28,846 nucleotides of DNA. It comes from Clostridiales bacterium. Its GTDB lineage: Bacteria; Bacillota; Clostridia; Christensenellales; Aristaeellaceae. Every line of letters starts with the position of its first letter. The stretch's first letter is position 1. This document shows, piece by piece, positions 6,978 to 17,047 of this stretch. Location: positions 1 to 28,846 of the forward strand of contig SFGO01000053.1 in the NCBI GenBank assembly GCA_004556545.1, given 5' to 3'. The notes below the pieces were generated by a model. It was not told the DNA's origin, made no database searches, and was given only the letters and a program-made list of their open reading frames with translations. The translations under genes were made by a program, and so were the position numbers.

Positions 6978-8330
6978 ATGAAAAAGTTTCTGGCTCTTCT
7001 GCTGGCAGCCATGATGCTGCTGGGCATGACCTCTGCTTTCGCAGAGGCGACCGATACCATCACCGTGATGGTTCCCCCGGTAACGGGCACCTATCTGGAC
7101 GACATTGATACCTGGGCCAACGACTTCATGGCCGAGCATCCCGAAATCAAAGTGGAAGTCATCAAGACTTCCTGGGATGATCACAACAGCAAGCTGAACA
7201 CCATGGCCAATGCGGGCGAAGCTCCCGACATCGCCGAGGTCAGCTATTCCGCCATCGGCACCTACGTGGAGCTGGGTCTGGGCGTGGAAATCGACCAGTA
7301 CATGGACGCGGACCGTCTGTCCGACTACGATCAGAACGCTCTGGATTACATGAGCCTGGGCGGCCATGTGTACGGCCTGCCGCTGTACATCACCATTCAG
7401 GCGCTGGGCGCCAACAAGGACATGCTGGAAGCCGCCGGTGTGGACGTGGCCAAGGTGCAGACCGAAGGCTGGACCTATGACCAGTTCATGGAAGCCATCA
7501 AGAACGGCACCACCGAGAACTGCTTCGGTTTCGTGTTCGCCAACAGCGGCGTGACCGCCGGTGATTTCCTGAGCATCTTCGGTGTGGCCGCCGGCCTGAC
7601 CAACTCCTTCACCAGCGATCTGAAGTACGCCTACACTTCCGACAACATGCTCAAGCTGCTGGAAGCCGTCGAAACCATGACCAAGTCCGGCTACATGCCC
7701 AACTACGGCGTGGAAGCGGGCCAGCGCATGGTGATGTGCCAGACCGGCAACGCCATGATCTTCGGCAAGGCCATGCCTCTGTTCGAAAACAACATCAACA
7801 AGAACAACAAGGCGCTGGAAGCCAACGACGGCACCGCCGTTGAAAACTCCATCCCCGTGAACTATGCGTTCCTGCCCGTTCCCACCATGGAAGGCGTGAC
7901 CGAGACCTGCTTCGGCTCCGTGGACGGCCTGATCGCTCTGCGCAACAACAACACCAACGACGAGCACCTGAAGAACGTGTGCCTGTTCTTGGATTACCTC
8001 TGCTCCGGCGAACGCGCTGCCGCTGTGGACCAGACTCTGCTGCTGGATCCCGTCTGCAAGTCCGGCCGTGAGGCTTATGTCTCCCCCGAAGGACTGGACG
8101 AGGGCAATGTGAAGAGCGCTGCCCGCGCTATCAGCCTGGTTGTGGCTCCTCCCGCCGGCATCACCTCCGAGCAGAGCGCCAATGCCAAGATCCTGATGGA
8201 CGAAGTGATCATCCCCAAGTTCCAGGCTCTGCTGGCGGGCGAGACCACTGCTCAGGATATGTTCGACGCCATCGTGAAGGAAGCTCAGAATGTGTTCGGC
8301 GCTGAAAACTGCGTCTCCGGCCAGCTGTAA
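6978..8330 (+). CDS. Extracellular sugar-binding protein of an ABC importer (CUT1 type)
   Basis: 450-aa solute-binding protein that should capture a carbohydrate outside the cell for the two permeases encoded next. Residues 1-22 form a signal peptide ending in a TSAFA|EA-type site. The mature part starts with TDTITVMVPP, then has the pattern of family-1 sugar-binding proteins (WANDFMAEHPEIKVEV; later APDIAEV and YGLPLYIT). There is no lipobox cysteine, so the protein appears to be released or held in some other way, which is unusual for a Gram-positive importer. The substrate cannot be read from the sequence. The operon runs on to murQ, which points to a muramyl sugar (inference). A strong hairpin after the stop probably keeps it more abundant than the permeases. 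Confidence 0.88.
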   Translation: MKKFLALLLAAMMLLGMTSAFAEATDTITVMVPPVTGTYLDDIDTWANDFMAEHPEIKVEVIKTSWDDHNSKLNTMANAGEAPDIAEVSYSAIGTYVELGLGVEIDQYMDADRLSDYDQNALDYMSLGGHVYGLPLYITIQALGANKDMLEAAGVDVAKVQTEGWTYDQFMEAIKNGTTENCFGFVFANSGVTAGDFLSIFGVAAGLTNSFTSDLKYAYTSDNMLKLLEAVETMTKSGYMPNYGVEAGQRMVMCQTGNAMIFGKAMPLFENNINKNNKALEANDGTAVENSIPVNYAFLPVPTMEGVTETCFGSVDGLIALRNNNTNDEHLKNVCLFLDYLCSGERAAAVDQTLLLDPVCKSGREAYVSPEGLDEGNVKSAARAISLVVAPPAGITSEQSANAKILMDEVIIPKFQALLAGETTAQDMFDAIVKEAQNVFGAENCVSGQL

Positions 8331-8353
8331 TCTTTCTTCCTGACGGACCTACA

Positions 8354-8390
8354 GCCCGCCCCGCTTTGGCGGGGCGGGCCTTCTCTTATT
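8354..8390 (+). terminator. Intercistronic hairpin after the binding-protein gene
   Basis: GCCCGCCCCGC (8354-8364) pairs perfectly with GCGGGGCGGGC (8369-8379), with a 4-nt loop, then a pyrimidine-rich CTTCTCTTATTTT. It is probably a partial terminator or 3' stabiliser that raises binding-protein mRNA over permease mRNA. Confidence 0.75.
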
Positions 8391-8425
8391 TTACCGGATT
8401 TTTTTGAACTGTTTGGAGGCACACC

Positions 8426-9337
8426 ATGATGAAATCGCAAACCGGCATCCAAAGCAGACGCCGTTTTCGCCTGACCGACGATGATCTGTGGGGATATGCG
8501 TTTATCCTCATCGCCATGATCGCTTTCGGCGTGTTTACGCTCTACCCGGTCATCAGCGCCGTGGAAACCAGCTTTCTCAAATACAAGCCCTTCGGCTCGG
8601 AATTCATCGGCCTGAAGAATTATCAGGACACCTTTTCCAGCTCGCTTTTTTATAAGACGGTGCTGAACACGCTGGAATACACGGTGGTCGTCGTGCCTTT
8701 GAGCCTGCTGATGGCCTTCGCCATCTCCATCATGATTCTGCCCTTTTCCAAAAAGACCCAGAGTGTTTTCAAATCCATGTACTATCTGCCGGGCATCGCT
8801 TCCGGCGTAGCGCTGTCGGTGGTCTGGCTGTGGATCTACGATTCCTCCCCCACCGGCCTGATGAATCAGGTCTTTACCTTCCTGCACCTGCCCACGCAGA
8901 ACTGGCTTTCCTCCAGCAAAACGTCCATGATTTCGCTGATGTTCATGGCGCTGATGTCCGGGCAGGGAAGCAACATCATCATCTACATCGCGGCTCTGCT
9001 GGGCATTGACAACAGCTATTTCGAGGCGGCCGAGCTGGACGGTGCCACCTTCATGCAGAAGGTGCGCTATATCGTGTTCCCGCTGGTCAAGCCCACCACG
9101 CTGTTCCTGCTGGTCACGGGGGTCATCGGCTCCTTCCAGGTGTTCATGAACGCTTTCATGATGACCGGCGGCGGCCCGGACAACAGCACCACCATGATCG
9201 GCCTGCTGATCTACAAAAATGCCTTTGAATACTCCAAGTACGGCCTCGCCTGTGCTCAGGCGATCCTGCTTGCCATCGTCATCGCCATCATCTCGCTGGT
9301 TCAGTTCAAGATGATGGGCGTGGACGTGGAATATTAA
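8426..9337 (+). CDS. Sugar ABC transporter permease (MalF/UgpA type)
   Basis: 303-aa inner-membrane protein with six predicted membrane segments, the first around residues 26-48. The cytoplasmic EAA loop that docks the ATPase is clear: YFEAAELDGATFMQKVRYI, followed by VFPLVKPT. The start at ATG 8426 follows GGAGG (8415-8419). It forms the channel with the next gene, 18 bp downstream. No ATPase gene is in the operon, as is common for CUT1 systems that share one MsmK-like ATPase encoded elsewhere. Confidence 0.93.
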   Translation: MMKSQTGIQSRRRFRLTDDDLWGYAFILIAMIAFGVFTLYPVISAVETSFLKYKPFGSEFIGLKNYQDTFSSSLFYKTVLNTLEYTVVVVPLSLLMAFAISIMILPFSKKTQSVFKSMYYLPGIASGVALSVVWLWIYDSSPTGLMNQVFTFLHLPTQNWLSSSKTSMISLMFMALMSGQGSNIIIYIAALLGIDNSYFEAAELDGATFMQKVRYIVFPLVKPTTLFLLVTGVIGSFQVFMNAFMMTGGGPDNSTTMIGLLIYKNAFEYSKYGLACAQAILLAIVIAIISLVQFKMMGVDVEY

Positions 9338-9355
9338 GAAAGGAGGAAGAAAAGC

Positions 9356-10225
9356 ATGTCTGCCATGGGTCTGTATTCCGAGCATCGAAATCATCCCTGG
9401 GTAAAGCATCTGCGCAACGCCCTGATCGCGCTGATCCTGATCTTTCTGGCGGCGCTGGCTCTGTTCCCCATCTTCTATATGGTTACTTCCTCCTTCGGCC
9501 CCGCCATTGCCACGGCGGGCAATATGCGCACCATCTTTCCCTCCAGCTGGTCGCTGGATTCCTATCGGGCGTTTTTTGACTTCAACATCTACGCGAAACG
9601 CTGGATCCTCAACAGCTTCATCATTTCGTTCAGCACCGTCGTCGGCAACGTGATCTTCGCCTCCATGGCGGGCTATGCCTTCGCCAAGATCCCCTTCAAG
9701 GGCAGCAAATGGCTCTTCGGCATGATCCTGGTGGCCATGATGATCCCTTATCAGGTAACGCAGGTGCCGCTGTATATTCTGGTGGTGAAGCAGTTCAAGA
9801 TGTCCAACACGTATGCGGCGCTGATTCTGCCGGGTATCGTAAGCTCCTACAACGTGTTTCTGGCCAAGCAGTTCTTTACGTCCATCCCCACGCCCCTTCT
9901 GGAAAGCGCCAAGCTGGACGGATGCAGCCACCCGGGCATTTTCGTGAAGATCGTCATGCCCCTGTCCAAAACCGTGCTGGCCGTCATGGCCATCAACACC
10001 TTCATGTCCACATGGAACACCTTCTTCTGGCCGTTTCTGGTTACCAGCAAGGACTATATGTTCACCATTCAGGTGGGCCTGAAAACCTTCAAATTCGCCA
10101 ATGAAACCCTGTTTGCGCCTATGATGGCCGGGGCGACGCTGTCCGCGCTGCCCATGTTCATCCTGTTTTTCGCCCTGCAGAAATACTTCCTGGAAGGCGT
10201 GACCATCGGCGCGGTCAAGGGCTGA
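9356..10225 (+). CDS. Sugar ABC transporter permease (MalG/UgpE type)
   Basis: 289-aa inner-membrane partner of the preceding permease. An N-terminal membrane segment (about 22-44) is followed by a periplasmic-type loop and five further helices. The EAA loop reads LLESAKLDGCSHPGIFVKI, then VMPLSKTV. A strong AAAGGAGG site precedes ATG 9356. The C-terminus ends in the LEGVTIGAVKG form common in this family. murQ begins 32 bp downstream, so the importer and the etherase are almost certainly one transcript. Confidence 0.93.
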   Translation: MSAMGLYSEHRNHPWVKHLRNALIALILIFLAALALFPIFYMVTSSFGPAIATAGNMRTIFPSSWSLDSYRAFFDFNIYAKRWILNSFIISFSTVVGNVIFASMAGYAFAKIPFKGSKWLFGMILVAMMIPYQVTQVPLYILVVKQFKMSNTYAALILPGIVSSYNVFLAKQFFTSIPTPLLESAKLDGCSHPGIFVKIVMPLSKTVLAVMAINTFMSTWNTFFWPFLVTSKDYMFTIQVGLKTFKFANETLFAPMMAGATLSALPMFILFFALQKYFLEGVTIGAVKG

Positions 10226-10257
10226 CAGCCAAACCAATCAGAATAGGAGAAAAACGC

Positions 10258-11166
10258 ATGGCAACGGTAGATTTACGGAAAATCGCAACGGAACAGCGCA
10301 ACCCCCGCACCACGCATATCGATGAGCTGAGCACACTGGAAATGGTGCGCCTAATCAACAGCGAAGATCACAAGGTAGCCGAGGCTGTGGAGGCCGTCTG
10401 CCCCCAGATCGCCAAAGCGGTGGATGTAATCGCCGAAAAGCTCCATGAGGGCGGACGGCTCATTTACGTTGGCTGCGGCACTTCGGGCCGTCTGGGCATT
10501 CTGGACGCAGTAGAATGCCCGCCCACCTATTCCACCGATCCGGAAATGGTGCAGGGCCTGATTGCAGGCGGCATGCCCGCCATTTATAAGGCCGTGGAAG
10601 GCGCGGAGGACAATCGGGAGCTGGGCGTGGAAGACCTGAAGAAGATCGGTTTTTCCAAAAACGACGTGCTGGTCGGTCTGGCGGCCAGCGGCCGTACGCC
10701 CTATGTGCTGGGCGCGATGGAGTATGCCAAAAAGCTGGGCGCGCCGGTCATCGGCGTCACCTGCTGCCCCGGCTCTCAGGTGGACGAAGCGGCGGACATC
10801 GGCATCGCTCCCATGCCGGGGCCGGAGGTCGTTACCGGCTCCACCCGCATGAAGAGCGGCACGGCCCAGAAGATGGTCGCCAACATGCTGTCCACCGGCG
10901 CGATGATCCGGCTGGGCAAGGTATACGGCAACCTGATGGTGGACGTGAAGCCCACCAATGAAAAACTCGTCCGCCGCTGCGTCACCATTGTGTGCGAAGC
11001 GACAGGCGAGTCCGAAGAAAAGGCCGTTCAGGCCTTGGAAAGCTGCGATTATCACTGCAAGACGGCCATTGTGATGCTGCTTTGCGGGAAAACCGCCGAC
11101 GAAGCCCGGGCGCTGCTCAGCCGTGCCGACGGCCGCGTAGCCGAGGCACTTCGCCTTAAAGACTGA
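10258..11166 (+). CDS. murQ: N-acetylmuramic acid 6-phosphate etherase
   Basis: 302-aa cytoplasmic SIS-domain enzyme that removes D-lactate from MurNAc-6-phosphate, giving GlcNAc-6-phosphate for reuse. The SIS sugar-phosphate sites are visible: GCGTSGRLG (72-80) and LAASGRTPYV, and the family signature GSTRMKSGTAQKM. Glu86 in DAVECPPT matches the catalytic Glu of E. coli MurQ (Glu83); a second acidic candidate lies in AVEGAED (112-118). Length and N-terminus (LRKIATEQRNPRT) are typical. The start at ATG 10258 follows AGGAG. It is last in the importer operon, and its 3' end overlaps convergent anmK by 11 bp. Confidence 0.97.
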   Translation: MATVDLRKIATEQRNPRTTHIDELSTLEMVRLINSEDHKVAEAVEAVCPQIAKAVDVIAEKLHEGGRLIYVGCGTSGRLGILDAVECPPTYSTDPEMVQGLIAGGMPAIYKAVEGAEDNRELGVEDLKKIGFSKNDVLVGLAASGRTPYVLGAMEYAKKLGAPVIGVTCCPGSQVDEAADIGIAPMPGPEVVTGSTRMKSGTAQKMVANMLSTGAMIRLGKVYGNLMVDVKPTNEKLVRRCVTIVCEATGESEEKAVQALESCDYHCKTAIVMLLCGKTADEARALLSRADGRVAEALRLKD

Positions 11167-12343
11167 TTTTTCCCATCACGACGGGATGACGGGCGCCAGT
11201 GGCGGCAGGCGCGTTGTTGCAGCTGGCGAAAATCGTTTCGTTGGCCAGCACGGCGAAAGCCACCGCCTCCTTGGCGCTGCTGTCCAGCCCCAGATCCTCG
11301 TTGGTCATGACGCGGCATTCCGGCAATACCTGCCGAATATGCTCCATCAGGCAGCGGTTCAGACTGCCGCCTCCGCCCACGATCAGCCGCTGGGGCATCC
11401 GGGGACTGAAACGCCGCAGGCCGCAGGAAATGGTTTCGGCGGTAAAGCGGGTGACGGTGCTCATCAAATCGGCCGGGGCCACCTTCAGCGCTCCGGCTTT
11501 TTCCATCAGCCGGTTCACATAGGCAGGGCCGTACAGCTCCCGCCCCGTCGTCTTGGGCGGCTTTTTCGCCAGATAGGGATCCTCCAGCATCCATTGGAGC
11601 AGCGTGGGATGAACCGTTCCCTGCGCCGCCATGGCTCCGCCGTCGTCGTAGGTCTTCTCTCCATGGGTCAGCCGGGAGATCACCGCATCGATGACCATGT
11701 TGCCGGGGCCGGTATCGAAGGCGAAAACCTGCTCCAGCGTACAGTTTGCCGGAAGCACCGTCACATTGCCGATGCCGCCGATATTCTGCAGCGCCACCCA
11801 TTCGTCCGGGCTGCGGTACAGCAGGAATTCAGTATAGGGCACCAGCGGCGCGCCCAACCCGCCTGCGGCCATGTCGCGGACGCGGAAATCGCCCGCCACC
11901 GGACAGCCGAAGCATTCCGCCAGCAGCGCGTCCTCCCCCAACTGCAGGGTGCTGCGCTGGCGGCGGCCCAGATATTCCTCTTCCACGGGGATATGCCAAA
12001 GGGTCTGGCCGTGATTGCCGATCAGATCCACCTGCTCTTTGGCGATCCCGGCTTTCCGGCAGACGGCCTCCCCCGCCTCGCAGTACAGCTGTCCCAGCAG
12101 GAAGTTGATGCGGCAGAAGTCCGCCGCGCAGGCGCTTTCTCCGCTGGCCAGCCGAAGAATCTCGGCCCGAACCTCCGGCGAGAACGGCACGAAGGCGAAG
12201 GCCAGCTGCTCTACCTGCGTGGTCAGGCCGGAACCGGCAATACGGCAAAGCGCCGCGTCCACGCCGTCCGCGCTGGTGCCCGACATGAAGCCCAGCACGA
12301 TGCGGGACGGTTTTTGAAGCAATCGAAGAATGGGATGTTCCAT
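11156..12343 (-). CDS. anmK: 1,6-anhydro-N-acetylmuramic acid kinase
   Basis: 395-aa cytoplasmic kinase of the ASKHA fold that opens and phosphorylates anhydro-MurNAc to MurNAc-6-phosphate, the substrate of MurQ next door. Signatures: GFMSGTSADGVDAAL near the N-terminus, GNHGQTLWH, NIGGIGNVT, FDTGPGNMVIDA and VGGGGSLN. The start at 12343 was chosen because AAAGGAGG stands just upstream; a longer frame reaching 12460 would run through the promoter. It is convergent with murQ and has its own promoter (12386-12414), so the two recycling genes can be controlled separately. The enzyme is best known from Gram-negatives; its presence here implies a source of anhydro-muropeptides or relaxed specificity. 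Confidence 0.95.
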   Translation of the reverse strand: MEHPILRLLQKPSRIVLGFMSGTSADGVDAALCRIAGSGLTTQVEQLAFAFVPFSPEVRAEILRLASGESACAADFCRINFLLGQLYCEAGEAVCRKAGIAKEQVDLIGNHGQTLWHIPVEEEYLGRRQRSTLQLGEDALLAECFGCPVAGDFRVRDMAAGGLGAPLVPYTEFLLYRSPDEWVALQNIGGIGNVTVLPANCTLEQVFAFDTGPGNMVIDAVISRLTHGEKTYDDGGAMAAQGTVHPTLLQWMLEDPYLAKKPPKTTGRELYGPAYVNRLMEKAGALKVAPADLMSTVTRFTAETISCGLRRFSPRMPQRLIVGGGGSLNRCLMEHIRQVLPECRVMTNEDLGLDSSAKEAVAFAVLANETIFASCNNAPAATGARHPVVMGKISL

Positions 12344-12385
12344 CGGAAAATCCTCCTTTGGGACGAAGCCGAATGATATGAAGAC

Positions 12386-12414
12386 AGTGTAGCCCGGAGA
12401 AGCAGGCTTGTCAA
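12386..12414 (-). promoter_or_regulatory. Promoter for anmK
   Basis: Read on the minus strand: TTGACA (12414-12409), a 17-nt spacer, TACACT (12391-12386). The -35 box is a perfect consensus. It lies in the 115-bp divergent gap between anmK and the acetyltransferase gene. Confidence 0.8.
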
Positions 12415-12458
12415 GCTGCGAAACGGCTGCAAAAAAACAAGAAAAGCGAGGTACGGCC

Positions 12459-12995
12459 ATGAGGCGTCTGGAAACGGAACGGATGATTCTTCGCCCCTAT
12501 GCTCAGGAGGATCTGGACGGCTTTTATGCCTGCGTATCTGATCCCGAGGTTGTCCGTTACGAGCCGTACCGGCCCATGAGCCCGGACGAGGCCCAGCAGG
12601 CGCTGAAGGCTCGGCTGGACAGCGAGGAATTCTGGGCGCTGGAGCGAAAGGCCGACGGCCAGTACGTGGGCAATCTCTATCTGGGTCGCCGGGAGTTTCA
12701 ATCGCTGGAACTGGGCTATGTGCTGGTCCGTGAATATTGGGGCAAGGGCTATGCAAGAGAAGCCTGTCAGACGATGATCGGCGAAGCCTTCCGACAGGGC
12801 GCTCATCGCATCTACGCGGAATGCGATTCTCAAAACCAGGCGTCCTGGCGACTGCTGGAGCGGCTGGGCATGGTTCGGGAGGCGCAGCTGCGCCGGAACG
12901 TCTTTTTCTGGACGGATAAGCAGAGCCTTCCCCTTTGGAAGGATACCTATGTATACGCCCTTCTGAACCCGGAAGAGGGCGCGGGGCGTTTATAA
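12459..12995 (+). CDS. GNAT family N-acetyltransferase (RimJ/RimL type)
   Basis: 178-aa acetyl-CoA-dependent acetyltransferase. The start of the fold, LETERMILRPYAQEDLDGF, is characteristic, and the acetyl-CoA loop lies in LVREYWGKGYAREAC. Later, SQNQASWRLLERLGM is the usual conserved helix. The acceptor (a protein N-terminus, antibiotic or small molecule) cannot be told. ATG 12459 is preceded by a modest GAGG (12448-12451). An upstream start at 12408 would overlap the anmK promoter and is less likely. It is divergent from anmK and not obviously linked to cell-wall recycling. Confidence 0.88.
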   Translation: MRRLETERMILRPYAQEDLDGFYACVSDPEVVRYEPYRPMSPDEAQQALKARLDSEEFWALERKADGQYVGNLYLGRREFQSLELGYVLVREYWGKGYAREACQTMIGEAFRQGAHRIYAECDSQNQASWRLLERLGMVREAQLRRNVFFWTDKQSLPLWKDTYVYALLNPEEGAGRL

Positions 12996-13011
12996 ATCGC
13001 AAAGAAACGCG

Positions 13012-13038
13012 GGGCGTGGGGCGCTGAGCTCCACGCCC
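13012..13038 (+). terminator. Possible terminator hairpin after the acetyltransferase gene
   Basis: GGGCGTGG (13012-13019) pairs with CCACGCCC (13031-13038). No clear T-tract follows and the trkA -35 box begins two bases later, so termination is only suggested. Confidence 0.4.
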
Positions 13039-13039
13039 G

Positions 13040-13068
13040 TTGCAATCCATCTGCCAAAGTGATATGAT
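13040..13068 (+). promoter_or_regulatory. Promoter for trkA-trkH
   Basis: TTGCAA (13040-13045), a 17-nt spacer and TATGAT (13063-13068), about 55 bp upstream of trkA ATG 13123. Confidence 0.65.
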
Positions 13069-13122
13069 GTGGAGGATTGCTTCGTGCAGACTACAATGGG
13101 GTTATTTGCGAGGGAGTAAGCT

Positions 13123-14492
13123 ATGAGAATCGTAGTGATTGGCGAAGGCAAGGTCGGCTACACCCTGACCCGGGAGCTGAGCCGGGAAGGGCACGATCTG
13201 CTGGTAATCGACAACCGCAAGGACGCGCTGGTGCAGGTAGAGGAACGGCTGGACGTAATGGTGCTGGAAGGAAACGGCGCCAGCGTCAAGGTGCAGCAGG
13301 CCGCCGAGGTAGGCAAATGCGACCTGATGATCGCCGTGACCAGCGCAGACGAAACCAATCTGCTGTGCTGCATGGTGGCCCGGAAGCTGGGCTGCCCCCA
13401 CACCATCGCCCGTATCCGCAACCCGGTTTACGCGGAGGAAACCTATCTTCTGCGGGAAGAGCTGGGGCTGAGCATGACGGTGAATCCCGAGCGCACCACC
13501 GCCAAGGAAATCTTCGGCCTGCTGCAATATCCGTCCTTCCTGAAACGGGAGCCCTTCGCCAAGGGCCGGGCCGAAATCGTGGCGCTGCCGGTACGCGCCG
13601 GCGGCAAGCTGGACGGCATGGTTCTCAGCGACCTGTACACCTCGCTGAAGGTGCGGGTGCTGGTCTGCGCCGTGGAGCGCAACAAGGAAGTCTCTATTCC
13701 CGACGGTTCCTTCCGTTTGGAGGGCGGCGATCACATCTACGTGACCTCCACCGTGCAGTCCCTTTTGCAGCTGGTGAAATGGACGGGCATGGAAACCCAG
13801 AAGATCCGCTCGGTCATGCTGATCGGCGGCAGCCGGACAGCCGTCTATCTGGCGCGGATGCTGGCGGATGCGGGCATCCACGTCAAGCTGCTGGAAACCA
13901 AGCCGGACCGCTGCGAGGAGCTCAGCTCCGACCTGCCGAAGACCGAAATCATCAATGCGGACGGAACGTCCATCAACGCCCTTCTGACCGAAGGCATTGA
14001 GGAAACGGACGCGGTGGTGCCCCTGACCAACATGGACGAGCAGAACATGGTCATCGCCATGTACGCCAATTCCCGCAAGGTGCCCAAAGTGGTCACCAAA
14101 ATCAACCGGGGCGAATACTGCGCCCTGCTGCCCGCCAATGAGGCCGAATGCGTGGTCACGCCCCTGCAGCTGACCAGCACCAACATTCTCCGCTATGTAC
14201 GCGCCATGCAGAACCGTCAGGGGGAAGGGGTCATGACCCTGCACCGTCTGGTGGACGAGCGGGTGGAGGCGCTGGAATTCCGGGTTACTCAAAGCACCCG
14301 TTATCTGGGCGTGGCGCTCAAGGACATGCCCCTGAAGCCCAACCTGCTGGTAGCGCTGATTACCCGGCGGGACAAGGTCATGGTTCCCAGCGGCAGCGAC
14401 TATTTCGCCGTGGATGATTCCGTGGTGATCGTCACCAAATCCGACCGCAGCTTCAACACACTCAACGACATTTTCGGCGGGGGTCAGAAGGT

Positions 14493-14496
<4 letters not shown>
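13123..14496 (+). CDS. trkA: Trk potassium uptake regulatory subunit TrkA
   Basis: 457-aa cytoplasmic gating subunit that binds NAD(H) or adenine nucleotides and controls the TrkH channel. It has the doubled RCK layout: RCK-N 1 with MRIVVIGEGKVGYTL (G7-x-G9-x-x-G12, acidic Asp30 after the second strand), RCK-C 1 around residues 140-215, RCK-N 2 starting near 230 (VMLIGGSRTAVYLA) and RCK-C 2 near 375-457. The second nucleotide loop reads GGSRTA rather than GxGxxG, so the second site may bind poorly, as in many TrkA proteins. ATG 13123 follows a GAGGGAG site. The stop overlaps the trkH start as ATGA. Confidence 0.95.
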
Positions 14497-15950
<1,454 letters not shown>

Positions 15951-15963
15951 AGGGATTCATCAC

Positions 15964-16000
15964 AAACGACCGGCTTGTTTGAACAGCAAGCCGGTCGTTT
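15964..16000 (+). terminator. Terminator after trkH
   Basis: AAACGACCGGCTTG (15964-15977) pairs perfectly over 14 bp with CAAGCCGGTCGTTT (15987-16000), with a 9-nt loop. The T-tract is short (GTTTGCGTTT), but the stem is strong. Confidence 0.8.
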
Positions 16001-16624
16001 GCGTTTGGGGGTTAGCGTTTTTGGGGGACTATAAGGCGATGGCGTTCAGGGGAGCGCAGGGTGATGCGGGGCATGATGATGGTTTGGCTTGAGGGAAGGC
16101 CTTTGGTGCGCCCGCAGTCGCATACCCCTACCCCATTGATACGCAGACTCCCCGAAGGGGGTGCAGGGGGGAACGTAGGGAAGCGGGTATCCAGTGGATA
16201 CAACCGCCTTCGGCGGTTAGCGCCCCGGAGTTCAGGCAAACAACAAGTGGAGCGCACGGCAGTGCGGGCCGCGCCGATTGTTTGCCCCGAGGAAAGCCCC
16301 CAGTGCGCCCGCAGTCGCATACCCCTGCCCCCGGCGGGGATTGACGCGCCGACTCCGGCGCGAGGGCAGGGCCTGCAGCCCTATGGGGCGCTCACACTTT
16401 TCTTTCGGTGGCGAAAGAAAAGTGTGCAAAAGAAAGCCAGCGGCACGGCGACTCCGAAAGCGGCCCACGTCGCTATGCGCCGTGGGCTTCGGCCTGCGGT
16501 AGCCCCTTCGGGGCTGTCCTCGGCCTCGGTTCGCTGCGCTCACCCGCCGGAAAAAGCCCTTTACTGCCCATTTTTGAAAGAGGGAGTTCGCAATGTCGCG
16601 CGCAGCACATTCGGACTGCCAACA
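16001..16624 (+). repeat. Gene-free repeat-rich region ahead of copy B
   Basis: Short frames here lack family features or ribosome sites. The DNA contains a 24-nt exact direct repeat starting GTGCGCCCGCAGTCGC (16106-16129 and 16303-16326), hairpin AACCGCC-TTC-GGCGGTT (16202-16218), a 14-bp hairpin CACACTTTTCTTTC/GAAAGAAAAGTGTG (16393-16426), and a segment (about 16460-16550) resembling the insertion in dacF. It may be an upstream extension of repeat copy B, since the other two copies are cut by the window edges. Confidence 0.65.
16393..16426 (+). repeat. Perfect 14-bp inverted repeat
   Basis: CACACTTTTCTTTC and GAAAGAAAAGTGTG are separated by GGTGGC. Its purine/pyrimidine-biased arms stand out from the GC-rich surroundings. 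No gene is attached to it, and it is probably a repeat module. Confidence 0.8.
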
Positions 16625-16871
16625 TTTACGTTCGTGCGCGCTCGTGCTCACTCTTTTCCTCTTTCAAAAAGGGCAAGGCTTTTTCCCTCCGCTGCCTATC
16701 GCCGCTCTGCTTGGGGCAAGCGTACCCCTTGCGGGTTGGGATGCATCAATGTGTCTTGAGTATTTTTGCAGCGCGGATAAATGGGCTGATTTTCTTTTTC
16801 CCACGCTGTCGTGAGTCATACGCAGCCCTTGCAGGTTGGGACGCTTCCATGTTGCTAAAAAATGCAACGCA

Positions 16872-16907
16872 AAAGGCCAGCGTGAGTTTGAATTCACGCT
16901 GGCCTTT
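16872..16907. terminator. Bidirectional terminator-like hairpin in copy B
   Basis: AAAGGCCAGCGTGA (16872-16885) pairs over 14 bp with TCACGCTGGCCTTT (16894-16907). The equivalent hairpin in copy C has a different inner helix that still pairs. It lies between the convergent trkH and opp units. Confidence 0.65.
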
Positions 16908-17047
16908 GTTGCGAGCCATGAGGCCTGTCGCCGAATGGCGGTCTATGCTATCCAAGCGGCAGGGAGCTGCACCAGACCGGCGAGCCGCGAGGCCTGTCGC
17001 CGAGCGGCGGTAGCTTCACGGCCAAGCCGCATGTCCCGCGAGCAGCC

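Noticed and set aside
8285..10237. 650-codon open frame on the minus strand opposite the sugar permeases
   Set aside because: Its product is a His/Gln/Gly-rich string with no family features, and the plus-strand permeases have clear motifs and ribosome sites. It is a GC-bias shadow.
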